DNA of 43,096 bases from an uncultured Selenomonadaceae bacterium (GTDB lineage Bacteria; Bacillota; Negativicutes; Selenomonadales; Selenomonadaceae), in NCBI GenBank assembly GCA_905236285.1, contig CAJOPN010000166.1, positions 1 through 43,096 of the forward strand, written 5' to 3'. The position numbers and the translations under genes are program-made. The notes beneath the pieces are model-generated. The model saw only the letters and a program-made list of their open reading frames with translations. It was not told where the DNA came from and ran no database searches. Positions 19,803 to 31,141 of this stretch are shown here, piece by piece (the first letter of the stretch is position 1; every line of letters starts with the position of its first letter).

Positions 19803-21945
19803 AATTTTTTTTCATGTACCTTTTCATTTTTTCAATTCGGTTTTCCGTATCAATTCCATTATTCTGATTAATTTTAATTCTTGAAATTTTATTTGTGATA
19901 ACTTCTTTTATTAAATATGAATCGTTTTTACATTCAATATATTTGTCGCCGAATATAAAAATTCTTCCGTAATCATCGAAATTTTTTATTTTTGCATGAA
20001 TTGCTTTTATAAACGGCTGATAAGATGATTTGGCTCGTTTCAAATTTTCAAGCACAACAAATTCATAAGTTTTATTTGAATCATACCAATAATATTTTCC
20101 ATTGAATTTTTTCGGTCTGAAATCTTCATATTTTACGAAATAATAATTCCAATCGAAAATTGATTCAGCCTCACATTTTTTTATGTACTTATCAATAATT
20201 TCTTCCTTCAAATATTTATCAGTAAAATTTTGAGTTCTCGACAACAAATTTTTCAAAATTTTTTTTGTATCATCGAAGCCGAGTGATGAACTGTGATGAA
20301 AAAGATTTTGCCAAGAAATTTCTTTTTGAGAACCATATTGAAATCTGTTGTAATTATCCTGTTGGCAATAATCTCCATCTATAGACAAAAGTGCACAATT
20401 TATTAAATCGTAATTGCAATTAAACAACGAAATAAATCTTTCAAAAAAATTTTGATTTTCAAGACCGACAATATCAATTTGACCGTAAAGCAGTTTATGA
20501 TCTTCAAGTTCAAAAAGTAATTCTGACTCATTCGGATTTTTTTCAGTCCATATAAGTTTTGATTTTTCTTCCTTACGTTGATAACTGTTGAAACCACCGG
20601 ATTTAACTTCAATATCAATTTCGCCTTCGATGATAATTTTTTCGACTTGATTTACAAATGCATTCATATCCTCTTCTCTTATGTCAAATTCCGAATTGTT
20701 GATTAAATTGTTAATTATTCGTATTCGACGGCGAAAATCTTTATCGTCAATTTTATTTTTATTGAGCAGATATTTTTGAAAAGCATAGAGCATTAAAAAA
20801 TCTCTCAACGGAAATCTTTCTCTCCGCAGACAATCTTTAAAATAATTTGCGTTGTCAGTCAAAATTTTATCGGCGACATGTGATTCTGTCGTGACATAAT
20901 CATCAAAAAATTTATCAATCATCTTATGATTTTGAATTTCACACCAGCAATCAAAATATTTTTCAAAAAGTTCAATGTTTTCCTTTTTATAAATTATATT
21001 AAAGTCAAAATTTGAAAGAGAATTTTCGTAACGAATGACATTGCAAATAAATCGAAAATAATTTAAAAATGAATCGTCAATAACGTAAGGACTGCCGTTT
21101 TTAATATTTTTGTCCCGACAATTCCAGAGCATATCGGTCCAGTCAATGTCAATTTTTTTGCTGATACGTTCGGTTGTGCCGACATCAATTTTTGAATTTT
21201 CTTCAAGCTGAGAAATTTTATCGATAAATTCCGCCTTCAAATTTTCAAAATCCGTCAAAGGTTTCCCGCGTGAATTCATTTTTATATATAAATCGTCAGT
21301 CAAACCCATGTCTTCTATCGGCAAAAAATAAAATGAAATTAAACCACTCTGTAATTTCTTCCATAAATCTTTTTCATACTTAAATTTATCATCAATCGCA
21401 TCGAGCATGACGAGCATTGAACTTACAGTAGGATCATCTTTCCAAGAGAGAGGAAACCAGGCTTGATTTATTATATCTTCGGACAAATTTTTTTTAAATG
21501 ACGGCTTGAATTTTTCATCAAATAATTTTTCACAAAAATGTCTTGCAGTATAACGCGTATCATATGAAAAATTTTTCAAAAAATTGAAATCTATCAATTC
21601 ATTAGGATTTTCAAATTCAAATTTTCTGTAAGCATACCAATGAAGTAAAAATAAAGTCGTCAAACGTTGCTGACCGTCAAGCGGAATCATCACACCTTTG
21701 TTGTTAATGTCGCCGTAAACGAGATCGAGCGTCAAAGGTTCATTTTTATTGATGGATTCAAAGAGTGCCTTCAAAAATTTTTCGCGAATGACTTTAATTT
21801 TTTTGGTCTGTCTTCCTTGAGCATAATCACGTTGAATTTTCGGAATGATAATTTTTTCGATATTTAAATTTTTTGTGCCGAAACTTTTTTTAAATATTTC
21901 ACTAAAAGTTATCGGCTCTAAACGAGTTTTAATTTGATCCGCCAT
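19789..21945 (-). CDS. DUF262-domain protein (GmrS/ParB-like NTPase fold), no recognisable HNH
   Basis: IIPKIQRDYAQGR and PLDGQQRLTTLFLLHWYAYR in the N-terminal DUF262 domain. Confidence 0.9.
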   Translation of the reverse strand: MADQIKTRLEPITFSEIFKKSFGTKNLNIEKIIIPKIQRDYAQGRQTKKIKVIREKFLKALFESINKNEPLTLDLVYGDINNKGVMIPLDGQQRLTTLFLLHWYAYRKFEFENPNELIDFNFLKNFSYDTRYTARHFCEKLFDEKFKPSFKKNLSEDIINQAWFPLSWKDDPTVSSMLVMLDAIDDKFKYEKDLWKKLQSGLISFYFLPIEDMGLTDDLYIKMNSRGKPLTDFENLKAEFIDKISQLEENSKIDVGTTERISKKIDIDWTDMLWNCRDKNIKNGSPYVIDDSFLNYFRFICNVIRYENSLSNFDFNIIYKKENIELFEKYFDCWCEIQNHKMIDKFFDDYVTTESHVADKILTDNANYFKDCLRRERFPLRDFLMLYAFQKYLLNKNKIDDKDFRRRIRIINNLINNSEFDIREEDMNAFVNQVEKIIIEGEIDIEVKSGGFNSYQRKEEKSKLIWTEKNPNESELLFELEDHKLLYGQIDIVGLENQNFFERFISLFNCNYDLINCALLSIDGDYCQQDNYNRFQYGSQKEISWQNLFHHSSSLGFDDTKKILKNLLSRTQNFTDKYLKEEIIDKYIKKCEAESIFDWNYYFVKYEDFRPKKFNGKYYWYDSNKTYEFVVLENLKRAKSSYQPFIKAIHAKIKNFDDYGRIFIFGDKYIECKNDSYLIKEVITNKISRIKINQNNGIDTENRIEKMKRYMKKNYGWQ

Positions 21946-21964
21946 TAAATTTTCCTCCGCTTTG

Positions 21965-23665
21965 TCAATTCAAATAACATTTCAATACGGCTTTAATTTC
22001 TTTGATGTATTCTTTACGATCGTCTTGGCTCCAAAAATGAATTTGATTTTTTTCCGAAGGAGTATAATATTTCAAAAAAATCATTTTAGTGGCGAACGGA
22101 ATAAATTTGCCGTGTTTATCCATATCAATAATAAGATTACGTTTGACATCGAAAGTTGAATTACTTAACGCCGCATTTTTTCCGCAATCCAAAAGTGCAA
22201 GATTGGAAACTGAATTTATATAATCGCCTGTGTCGCCGTCTTCCGACAAAATTTTGACGATTCTCTCCTGCAACGGATTAAAATTAATTTCTTCAATTTT
22301 ACTTCGATTCAAAATTTTTTCAACGTCATTGATTAAATTTAAATGATTGCCTTCGATTGATTTAATTGATTTTAAATGATCTTCCAACCATTTACGCCAT
22401 TGCTCTTGTTTTTTGAGTGATTTAGATTGTTTGGCATGAATGTGTTCCAAAGACCAATCAACTTTGTCTTTTCCGAAAAATTTAAATTTGCTGAACGGAA
22501 ACCATTGAGTATTTTCACCGTTGCGTCTGACTGATTCGACATTGAAAAGCAAAAGCAGTTTAAATATTGTCTCGTAATCTTCTTCGTAATTTAAATCTTC
22601 AAGGTCTTTCGGCGACTCAATACTTTTTTTGATTTGTTCATTCAAAATTTTTAAAAATTCTTCTTTCGTCTTGCCTTTGGATTCTTTGTAAATTTCTAAA
22701 AGTGTTTTGGTTCTCGATGCAATCAAATAACCGATTTTATGATAAAATTCGTGATCGTTGAACCAATCTTTCAATATCAAAAATGTATGTTGAATATCTT
22801 CTTTCCAAATTTTATTTAAATCCTTTGAACTTCGCAATTTATCAATTTCAAAGAACGTAAAATTTTTTTCAGATTCATTAATTTTTTTCTCAGAGATTAA
22901 ATCAAGTACCAGATTAATTTTTGTTTGATATGATTCAGAGAAATTATTGGTCAAAAAATACCAAAGTGATTTATTATGAAGTTCTCTTTCAATATTGTCC
23001 CATTGAAAAGCAATTTCTTCTTGATGAGCAGCTCCATTGCCGGCAAAAAACATTGCTTTAACCAATTCGGCACTCGTCAGTTCAATTTTTCCGCTGTTGA
23101 GACGTTTGAAAAGTTCTATTGCATCTTTATTTTGATTGTCGTCAGATTCTATTTCGTACCAAATAATTTTAACATTGAAAGTAAAATATTCGTCGATTCT
23201 GTTCATTATGGCTTTTGGTCTTTCGGAAAACCATTTTTCGATAACGTCATAAGCGTTTGCCATAAAATAAAAATCAATATATTCATCGCGACGATCATTT
23301 CTGTTTTTTTCATCATGAATATTTTCAAGAAAATTTTGCGATTCGTTACGCGTTTCATATTCAATAGAAAAATTCGGCTCGTCAAAATCTCGTTTTTCAT
23401 GCATATATTTACGAATGAGATAAATTGTCGTGAGTCGCTGCTGACCGTCGATCAATTCATACTTATTATTTTGATTTTTTTGAACGACAATCGGCTGAAG
23501 ACAATAATTTTTATTGCAGAGTTCATTTAAAGAATAAATATCATCAAGCATACGCTCAATTTCCGATTCGCTCCAACGATAACCGCGTTGATAAGACGGA
23601 ATAATAAAATTGCCTTCAATTTCGTAAACCAATTTGGTTTGAATATTAACGTTTTTGATTGCCAT
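21965..23665 (-). CDS. DUF262 plus DUF1524/HNH-type protein (GmrSD/SspE-like architecture)
   Basis: IPSYQRGYRW, LIDGQQRLTTIYLIRKY; C-terminal LEHIHAK...NLALLDCGKNAALSNSTFDVKRNLI HNH-like signature. Confidence 0.92.
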   Translation of the reverse strand: MAIKNVNIQTKLVYEIEGNFIIPSYQRGYRWSESEIERMLDDIYSLNELCNKNYCLQPIVVQKNQNNKYELIDGQQRLTTIYLIRKYMHEKRDFDEPNFSIEYETRNESQNFLENIHDEKNRNDRRDEYIDFYFMANAYDVIEKWFSERPKAIMNRIDEYFTFNVKIIWYEIESDDNQNKDAIELFKRLNSGKIELTSAELVKAMFFAGNGAAHQEEIAFQWDNIERELHNKSLWYFLTNNFSESYQTKINLVLDLISEKKINESEKNFTFFEIDKLRSSKDLNKIWKEDIQHTFLILKDWFNDHEFYHKIGYLIASRTKTLLEIYKESKGKTKEEFLKILNEQIKKSIESPKDLEDLNYEEDYETIFKLLLLFNVESVRRNGENTQWFPFSKFKFFGKDKVDWSLEHIHAKQSKSLKKQEQWRKWLEDHLKSIKSIEGNHLNLINDVEKILNRSKIEEINFNPLQERIVKILSEDGDTGDYINSVSNLALLDCGKNAALSNSTFDVKRNLIIDMDKHGKFIPFATKMIFLKYYTPSEKNQIHFWSQDDRKEYIKEIKAVLKCYLN

Positions 23666-23671
23666 TTTAAA

Positions 23672-24535
23672 TTATTCGCCTTCTTCGTATTTAAGCGCGT
23701 CTTCAAGAGCTTTAAGCATAACTTTTTCATCAGGTTCAATTCCCGTGAAAAGTCTGAAGGCCTCCATTCCTTGATGAAGTAACATTTTCATTCCATTAAT
23801 TATCGGATAACCCAACTCTTCAGCTTTAGCCAAAAATTTTGTCTTTGCCGGAGAATAAATTAAATCGTAAACAAGAGCACCTTCAGGCAAAAGTGAAATA
23901 TCAACCGGCGGCATTTCGTCAATATCGGGAGTCATTCCGAGCGGTGTCGTATTTATTAAAATATCTGCATGTTTCATTTGCGTTTTAAATTCTTCCGTCT
24001 CCCAATGAAAAATTTCAACTGATTCAAAAATTTTAAAGTCTTCAATCATTGATTTATATTTTTCGGGATTTCTTACACCGACGGCAATATGATTTGCATT
24101 TCGTTTGCAAAGTCCCCAGATAACCGAACGAGCAGCACCTCCTGCACCGAGCACGACTGCATTGCAATCATTCGGCATGAAATCAACTTCATTAAGAGAT
24201 TTTACGAAACCGATAACGTCTGTATTATAGCCGGTAAGTATTCCGCCGTCATTGACTACCGTATTTACTGCGCCTATCATTTTTGCATCTGTATCAAGTG
24301 AATCGAGCAGAGAAGTTATCATTGTCTTGAGAGGAATAGTTACATTCCAGCCGCGAAAATTCAATGCACGAAGTCCATCGACTGCAAAAATTAATTTTCC
24401 TTTTTGAATCGGAATTGCAATATAAGAATAATCAAGATTTGCCGCATTGATTGCCGCCATTTGCATTACAGGCGAAAGTGTATGACCTATCGGATAGCCG
24501 ATTATTCCAAGATTTTTCGTTGCTACTTTTATCAT
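23672..24535 (-). CDS. aroE: Shikimate dehydrogenase
   Basis: GYPIGHTLSPVMQMAAINA, NVTIPLKTMI, VLGAGGAARSVIWGL, NTTPLGMTP, YDLIYSPAKTKFL. Confidence 0.97.
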   Translation of the reverse strand: MIKVATKNLGIIGYPIGHTLSPVMQMAAINAANLDYSYIAIPIQKGKLIFAVDGLRALNFRGWNVTIPLKTMITSLLDSLDTDAKMIGAVNTVVNDGGILTGYNTDVIGFVKSLNEVDFMPNDCNAVVLGAGGAARSVIWGLCKRNANHIAVGVRNPEKYKSMIEDFKIFESVEIFHWETEEFKTQMKHADILINTTPLGMTPDIDEMPPVDISLLPEGALVYDLIYSPAKTKFLAKAEELGYPIINGMKMLLHQGMEAFRLFTGIEPDEKVMLKALEDALKYEEGE

Positions 24536-24663
24536 TTTAAAAGACCTCCAAAAAAATTTTAATTTTTCTGATTATATCATTACAAAAAATTTGTTGCAAC
24601 AAAAAGAAAGGAATATAATTTAATTCGGAATGCAGAATTTTTTTATTGAGGAATTTTTCAATC

Positions 24664-26061
24664 TCAAAAATTCTTTGTGTAACCTGCATTGCTCTGCCAC
24701 ATATAATTATTTTCTTCGGCACGTGATTTGTGATAATTATAAAAATCGGTAAGCGCACGTTTAAATTCCGAACCGGATTGCACAGGCTCAATTCTTGCTG
24801 AGGGAAAATTATTTTTGAGTTCATCAAGTGTAATATCATCGAGAAAAATATCTTCGCCACTTCTCAATGCTGATTCGGGAATCAAAATTCCGTCGCGATC
24901 TCCTCCGATTGATTCCAACGTTTTAATTATGTCAATTCCCGTCAAAAGTCCCGAAACATTCACCGTTTCACCGAAAAATTCATTTACGACCGGCAAAATT
25001 CTAACTTTTAAATTTTTTTTATGCGACATTGCCTCTTCAGATAAATTTTTTAAAACGGATGCAACAGACATTCCGCAAATTACATCAATTTTAATTTCTT
25101 TGTCGTAATTATTTTTTGAAAATGATTCGTTCTGCCAATCACTTATAAAACTTCGCGTTAAACCGATTCCGTTGTCAAGTTGAGGAAAATCGTCATAAAA
25201 TTTTTCGGGAGGCATTTCGCGGTTCGCCAAAAAATAAAATTCATCGCCGAGATATACAAAAGTTTTTCCGATTTCGCGGCGTAATTTTTTTTGCCAAATT
25301 TCAACCTGCTCAATAACTTTGACTGCACCGTCATGATCGAATTGTTTCAAAATAAATTTATCGCGTCTGTGCTTGGTAATGCCGACAGGTACAATCGCGA
25401 GTGATAAAACATTCGGACGACGTGCAACCAATTCAGAAATTGTTCTTTCAAGTTCAGTGCCGTCATTTAAATCTGCACAGAGGACAATTTGCGTATGATA
25501 TTCAACTCCCGCCGATTCAAGTTTGTCGAGATTTTCAGAAATTTTTTCAGCAAGCGGAGTTCTTAACATTTTTGCACGAATTTTGGGATTCATTGCATGA
25601 ACCGATACGAAAAGCGGCGACAAATGAAATTGTTCAATGCGTCGATAATCTGAATCAGTCAAATTCGTCAGCGTGATGAAATTTCCGTATAAAAATGACA
25701 TTCGATAATCATCATCTTTGATTGAAAGAGTTTTCCTCATTTTCGGAGCAATCATATCAACGAAACAAAAGACGCAATGATTTTTGCAACGATGGATTCC
25801 GTCGAAAACTGCCGATTCAAATTCAACTCCGAGTTCTTCATCAATATCCTTGTCAAATTCAATCAATTCTTTTTCGCCGTTAGAATGTTCAATCAGCATT
25901 TCAATTTCTTCATCTGCAAGTTCAAAACTTAAATCAATTATGTCACAAATTTTTTTGCCGTTAATTTCCAAAATCGAATCTCCCGCTTTGAGTTCAATTT
26001 CTTCAGCAAGTGAATTTTCATTGACACGAATTATTTTTGCTTTATACGATTTATTAAACAT
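24664..26061 (-). CDS. DUF512-domain radical-SAM-like protein with N-terminal PDZ
   Basis: HRCKNHCVFCFVDMIAPKMRKTLSIKDDDYRMSFLYGNFITLTNL (CxxxCxxC). Confidence 0.9.
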   Translation of the reverse strand: MFNKSYKAKIIRVNENSLAEEIELKAGDSILEINGKKICDIIDLSFELADEEIEMLIEHSNGEKELIEFDKDIDEELGVEFESAVFDGIHRCKNHCVFCFVDMIAPKMRKTLSIKDDDYRMSFLYGNFITLTNLTDSDYRRIEQFHLSPLFVSVHAMNPKIRAKMLRTPLAEKISENLDKLESAGVEYHTQIVLCADLNDGTELERTISELVARRPNVLSLAIVPVGITKHRRDKFILKQFDHDGAVKVIEQVEIWQKKLRREIGKTFVYLGDEFYFLANREMPPEKFYDDFPQLDNGIGLTRSFISDWQNESFSKNNYDKEIKIDVICGMSVASVLKNLSEEAMSHKKNLKVRILPVVNEFFGETVNVSGLLTGIDIIKTLESIGGDRDGILIPESALRSGEDIFLDDITLDELKNNFPSARIEPVQSGSEFKRALTDFYNYHKSRAEENNYMWQSNAGYTKNF

Positions 26062-26127
26062 AGATTAAAATTTTCTCCAAGTATTGATTTTTTTGTGAAT
26101 TTATGAGTAATATGATTCGTCTTTGTT

Positions 26128-27267
26128 CTATTTTAAAAAATTAATCAATCTGAAAATTTCTTCAACTGTTCGAGACAAATTAATTTCGGCGGCTTCAAAT
26201 CTCATTGCCTCATCAGTTGAAATCGGTGTTTGAAGTATCGGAAAATATGAATCAATTCCGACTTCGTGAACTTTTATTGCGTCAATCGTTGCACAACCGC
26301 AGACTGCAATCGTCAAAATTTTTTTGTTGATCGATTTTGCAAGTTGAGCAACTCCCACAGGTGATTTTCCCATAACCGATTGACCGTCAAGTCTGCCTTC
26401 ACCGGTTATCAATATATCAGCGTCGGAAAATTCTTTTGAAATATTTATTAAATCCAAAATTAAATTTATTCCTTTGACAAGTTCAGCGTTTAAAAATGTC
26501 CTGAATGCAAAACCCAATCCGCCTGCCGCTCCGTCTCCTTCAATGCTTGTCTTTTCAATATTCAATGTTTTTATTGAGAGAGCAGAAAATTTTTCAATCC
26601 AGCCGTCCATCTGCGAAACAATTTCAGGCGTTGCACCTTTTTGAGGTCCGTAAATTACCGAACAACCGTTTGAACCTGTCAGCGGATTTTTTACATCGCA
26701 GGCAATTTTGAAATGGCATTTTTTTAAAATCGGATTTATTTTTGAAATTTCAATCTCAGAAATATTTTGTAAATCTTTGCCGAAAACTCCGCTTTTAAAG
26801 CCGTGATTTTCTCTGAACTCAAAACCGAGAGCTGTTAACATACCGAGTCCGCAATCATTCGTGGCACTTCCGCCGATTCCGATGATAAAATCTCGACAGC
26901 CGTCCTCAGCCGCACGAAGTATTAATTCACCGAGTCCGTAAGTCGTGGTGTTGAGCGGATTTTTTTCATTTTCAGGGACAAGTGTTAAACCTGCTGCATC
27001 AGCCATTTCAATTATCGCAGTCTGATTTATTCTGCCGTATCGACTTTGAATTTTCGTTCCGAGCGGTCCGGTTACTTCAACTTCAATTATTTCTCCGTTT
27101 AATCCGTCAGTCAAAGCGTCAACCGTTCCTTCACCTCCGTCAGCCAAAGGATATATTTTTACTTCGGAATCAGGCAGAATTTTTTTTATCGCCTCACTTG
27201 AAATTTTTCCGGCACTCATTGATGACAGACTGCCTTTAAATGAATCAATCGCAATTATTATTTTCAT
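26128..27267 (-). CDS. Glycerate kinase
   Basis: IAIDSFKGSLSSMSAG, PLADGGEGTVDAL, GIGGSATNDCGLGML, ITGEGRLDGQSVMGKSPVGVA. Confidence 0.96.
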   Translation of the reverse strand: MKIIIAIDSFKGSLSSMSAGKISSEAIKKILPDSEVKIYPLADGGEGTVDALTDGLNGEIIEVEVTGPLGTKIQSRYGRINQTAIIEMADAAGLTLVPENEKNPLNTTTYGLGELILRAAEDGCRDFIIGIGGSATNDCGLGMLTALGFEFRENHGFKSGVFGKDLQNISEIEISKINPILKKCHFKIACDVKNPLTGSNGCSVIYGPQKGATPEIVSQMDGWIEKFSALSIKTLNIEKTSIEGDGAAGGLGFAFRTFLNAELVKGINLILDLINISKEFSDADILITGEGRLDGQSVMGKSPVGVAQLAKSINKKILTIAVCGCATIDAIKVHEVGIDSYFPILQTPISTDEAMRFEAAEINLSRTVEEIFRLINFLK

Positions 27268-27380
27268 TTAAATCACTCCAACATAAAAAAAAGACTTTAA
27301 CGCCTCAAAGAATTTTTAATAAAAAATTTAAAAAATATTATAATTGTGGTTCAAATTAATTGCAAGAAAAAATTTTGAGC

Positions 27381-27421
27381 AAAAAAAAACTGCCGACGAT
27401 TATTTTTAAATCATTCGACAG
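27381..27421 (-). terminator. Intrinsic terminator downstream of the MCP gene
   Basis: Minus strand CTGTCGAATGATT...AATCGTCGGCAG hairpin (G-U tolerant) followed by nine T. Confidence 0.7.
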
Positions 27422-27437
27422 AAATTTTTTTAAGAGA

Positions 27438-29414
27438 TTAAATTTTAAATTGACCGATAGCCGTTTGCATGTCGGTAGCAAGATTTGCAAGAGCTTGAGA
27501 TGCAGCAGCGATTTCTTCATTAGATGCAGACTGAGTTTCGGTAGCCGATGAAATTGCCTGAGTTCTCTGATCGGTTGCATGACTTGCCTTGTCGATCGAT
27601 TCGGTAGCCTCGACGATATGAACCGCACCGTCTGAAACCGTTTGCACCGATTGATTGATTCCTGCAATTTCTTCTTTGATTCCTTCAACCATTCTCATAA
27701 TTTCTTTGAATTGTTCGCCGACTTCACGAATTGCATTTGTTCCTGCTTTTACGTCTTCAGTTCCGCCTTTCATTGATTGAACTGCTTCTTCAGTTGCCGC
27801 TTGAATACTTTCAATTCTTGAGCGAATTTGTTCAGCCGATTCCTGAGATGCCGTTGCAAGTTTTCTGACTTCTTCGGATACAACCGCAAAACCTCTGCCG
27901 TGTTCACCTGCACGAGCCGCCTCAATCGCCGCGTTAAGTGCCAAAAGATTTGTTTGATCTGCAATTCCTGCGATTGTTTCGACGATTTGACCGATTTGTT
28001 TTGAATTCTCTCCGAGTCTTTCAACAACTTCAGCACTTGCCAAAACTGATTTTTCTATACTGCTCATCTTTGAAACTGCCTCTTGCATTAAAGTTTCGCC
28101 TGTCTTTGCCGCCTCAGCAGTTTTTTCTGAAGTTACCGCAACATTGGTAGCTTTGTCCGAAACAACTTGAATATCGTCCGATACAACGCTTATACTGTTT
28201 CGTGCCGCCTCAATGTCTTGCATTTGTTGAGAAATATCGTTGCCGACTTCAGAGACCGTCTCGGCAACATGAACAGATGCATCTGCCGATTGATGAGCCG
28301 ATGCCGTCAACTCTTCACTTGCTGCCGCTACTTGTTCTGAAGTAGTCGCCATTTTCGTTATCAATTTTCTCAAATTGTTGCTCATTGTATTAAATGCTTG
28401 AGTGAGTGAACCGATTTCATCCGAAGAATTGACTGCAATATCCTTCATTGTCAAATTTCCGTTTGCAAGTTCTTTTGCATGTGCCTCAAGTTCAATAATC
28501 GGACCTGTAATACTTGCCGAAAGTCTCATGCACATGAAGAGCATTAAGGCAAGACCGACGAGCGTCAATGCTCCGAATGTGACTCTCAAACTTTTTACTG
28601 CCGAAAATACAAAATCGGAATCAACTTCAATTCCTACTATCCAGCCTGAACCTGGAACCGTTGCATAAGCAAAAACTGTTTCGTCTCTGTCGGAAGTGCT
28701 TTCAACAATGAAATATCCTTCGCCGTTTTTAACCATTTCATCAAAATGATTTCCGAGTACCGCAACTTGTTTGAAATCTGACATTTTTTGTACAGGTCCG
28801 GTCGTCGCGAGAATATTTCCCGATTTTTCAATAATTATTCCGTAACCTTCGCCGTGATATTTTAATTTTGCAACTTCATCATCAAGAGTATTCAAATCAA
28901 TATCAACAAAAATTGTTCCCGCAAATTGTCCGTTGTTTTTGAAAGGAGAAACGGCTGAAATTACGAGTTGATTTGTAAATTTATCGACATATGCCTCAGT
29001 AAAAACAGTTTTTCCTGCATTTTTTCCTTCTTTGTACCAGCCGCGTTCACGAGGATCTATTGAGCCTGTTTTATTTCCTGCGTGACGACCTTGAAAGAAA
29101 GCTTTTTCATTGCCAACACCAACTTCCAAAATATCGGCATTGTTATCTGCAAGTGCGAGTATTTCACTCATATTTGCAACGGTATCATTTCCATTGAGTG
29201 CAGTCATAACATTCGCCGCACCGGTTGCAATCGCCGCATTTGAATTGAGCCAGCCGTCAAGTTGATTTTTTTGTGCGTTGACTGTCGCTACAAGTTCAGA
29301 TTCAACACTTTTCTCAAGATTATTATATGCGCTGATATATCCGACGATTGAAACGATTGCCATTAAAAGACCTGCAAGTCCTGCCAAGATAAAAAATTTT
29401 TGCCTTAATCCCAT
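27438..29414 (-). CDS. Methyl-accepting chemotaxis protein (Cache sensor, HAMP, signalling domain)
   Basis: Signature hairpin [40 protein letters not shown]; two TM segments; Cache-like periplasmic region. Confidence 0.97.
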   Translation of the reverse strand: MGLRQKFFILAGLAGLLMAIVSIVGYISAYNNLEKSVESELVATVNAQKNQLDGWLNSNAAIATGAANVMTALNGNDTVANMSEILALADNNADILEVGVGNEKAFFQGRHAGNKTGSIDPRERGWYKEGKNAGKTVFTEAYVDKFTNQLVISAVSPFKNNGQFAGTIFVDIDLNTLDDEVAKLKYHGEGYGIIIEKSGNILATTGPVQKMSDFKQVAVLGNHFDEMVKNGEGYFIVESTSDRDETVFAYATVPGSGWIVGIEVDSDFVFSAVKSLRVTFGALTLVGLALMLFMCMRLSASITGPIIELEAHAKELANGNLTMKDIAVNSSDEIGSLTQAFNTMSNNLRKLITKMATTSEQVAAASEELTASAHQSADASVHVAETVSEVGNDISQQMQDIEAARNSISVVSDDIQVVSDKATNVAVTSEKTAEAAKTGETLMQEAVSKMSSIEKSVLASAEVVERLGENSKQIGQIVETIAGIADQTNLLALNAAIEAARAGEHGRGFAVVSEEVRKLATASQESAEQIRSRIESIQAATEEAVQSMKGGTEDVKAGTNAIREVGEQFKEIMRMVEGIKEEIAGINQSVQTVSDGAVHIVEATESIDKASHATDQRTQAISSATETQSASNEEIAAASQALANLATDMQTAIGQFKI

Positions 29415-29452
29415 GATAAATTTTCCTTTCCTTGTGACAGAGAAATTTTTCC

Positions 29453-30628
29453 TTATTGTAATTCAAGAATTTTGTTTGTAATTTCTTCAAGCTGCGCAGA
29501 AGTAGGAACGTTTGCAATTCTAATTTTATCAAGAATAATTTCCATTCCTGCCGCTTTCAATTCTTCTTCGACTAGTCCCGGACTTTGTCCTCCCCAGCCG
29601 TATGAACCGAATGCAAATGCTTTGTGATTTTGAGGTCTTAACCCTTTAAGATAACAGAGGAAAGATGCAATGGTCGGCATCATCTGATTATTGATAGTCG
29701 GCGAACCTACTGCAAGATATTTACTCGTGAAAATATCCGTTACAATATCACTCATCGGAGTTGTTTTAATATCGTAATAAGCCGCAGGTATTCCCTTTCT
29801 TGCAAATGCCTCAGTAATGGTTTGAGCCAAAATTTCAGTCGATCCCCACATTGAATCAAAAACAATTACTGCACGTTCTTCAACGTCTCCGCTTGCCCAT
29901 TCGCTGTAACAATCCAAAATTGTTTCAATATTTTCACGCCAAATTATTCCGTGTCCCGTTAAAATCATTTTCATATCGAGACCGCCGAGTGAACTCAATG
30001 CCGCAAGTGCCTGCTTTCCGAACGGCATTAAAATATTTGCGTAATATTTTTTTGCCTCGAAAAGAATTGTATTTAAATCATTTTCGTCATCAAATCGCAT
30101 TGATGTTGCAAGATGTTGCCCAAATGCGTCATTTGAAAACAAAAATTTTTCTTCGGGACAATACGTAACCATTGAATCGGGCCAATGTAACATTGGAGTA
30201 GGAACAAAATTTAAAGTGCGTGAACCGATTGAAATTGAATCTCCCGCTTTAACCGGCGTGTAATTTAAATTGCCGTATCGTGCAGTCAATCCTTTCAATC
30301 CGTTAGGCTGACTGGTTATAATTTCGGCATTGCGTGCATATTCTTTGACGAATGGCAGCGCACTTGAATGATCAGGCTCGACGTGACTTGAAACTATCAC
30401 ATCAATTTTTGCGGGATTGACTACGGATGCTATTCTTCTTAAAAGTTCATCTTTAAAAGGAGCTTTCACCGTGTCAATCAAAGTAATTTTTTTGTCGAGA
30501 ATAAGATAAGCATTGTAACTTGTGCCGCGTGAAGTTTCATAGCCGTGAAAATTTCTCATCGACCAATCAACCGCACCGACCCAATAAATATCTTTGCGAA
30601 TCTCAACGGCTTTAAGAGAATTGTTCAT
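29453..30628 (-). CDS. FprA-type A-type flavoprotein (diiron beta-lactamase-fold plus flavodoxin)
   Basis: [13 protein letters not shown] metal motif and flavodoxin [18 protein letters not shown]. Confidence 0.94.
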   Translation of the reverse strand: MNNSLKAVEIRKDIYWVGAVDWSMRNFHGYETSRGTSYNAYLILDKKITLIDTVKAPFKDELLRRIASVVNPAKIDVIVSSHVEPDHSSALPFVKEYARNAEIITSQPNGLKGLTARYGNLNYTPVKAGDSISIGSRTLNFVPTPMLHWPDSMVTYCPEEKFLFSNDAFGQHLATSMRFDDENDLNTILFEAKKYYANILMPFGKQALAALSSLGGLDMKMILTGHGIIWRENIETILDCYSEWASGDVEERAVIVFDSMWGSTEILAQTITEAFARKGIPAAYYDIKTTPMSDIVTDIFTSKYLAVGSPTINNQMMPTIASFLCYLKGLRPQNHKAFAFGSYGWGGQSPGLVEEELKAAGMEIILDKIRIANVPTSAQLEEITNKILELQ

Positions 30629-30646
30629 TTAAAGACCTCCATTCAT

Positions 30647-30988
30647 TTAAGAAAAAATTTGATAATACATTACCACCGCGAAAAGTGCCAGCGCAAAACC
30701 CATTGCCGCTATGCTCGCTCTGTCAACCCAATTTTCCATTTTCTCACTAAGATTGAATTGTCGTCGAACATAAGTAAGTGAAAGAGAAGTAATCAGCATT
30801 ACATAGAGTGCGCGATTCAAAGCAGCCAAACTTTCCCAAGCGGCAATAGTAACCATAAGCGTAAAAGAAATTACGGCTATCAATAAATAATCTTTTCCGC
30901 CTTTTTTCTTCTCCTTTGGTTTTGATACCTCCTGCGTTTTCGTTTGCGCTTTGATATTTTTTTTAATCTTTTTTTGGATTCTTGCCAA
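30647..30988 (-). CDS. Hypothetical small membrane protein
   Basis: Lys-rich N-terminus and hydrophobic segments. Confidence 0.6.
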   Translation of the reverse strand: MARIQKKIKKNIKAQTKTQEVSKPKEKKKGGKDYLLIAVISFTLMVTIAAWESLAALNRALYVMLITSLSLTYVRRQFNLSEKMENWVDRASIAAMGFALALFAVVMYYQIFS

Positions 30989-31105
30989 TCATATCACCTG
31001 CAAAATTTTTTTGAATTTTTCTTTTAAAACTTTTCAACAGAAAATATTTTACCATAAAATTTTTATTTAGTAACAATTTTTTGACAAATAATTTTAAAAA
31101 ATTTG

Positions 31106-31134
31106 TTGCCTTATTGAATTATTAGTGCTATACT
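31106..31134 (+). promoter_or_regulatory. Promoter for ispH-rpsA
   Basis: TTGCCT-17 bp-TATACT; predicted TSS near 31141. Confidence 0.65.
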
Positions 31135-31141
31135 GCACTCT

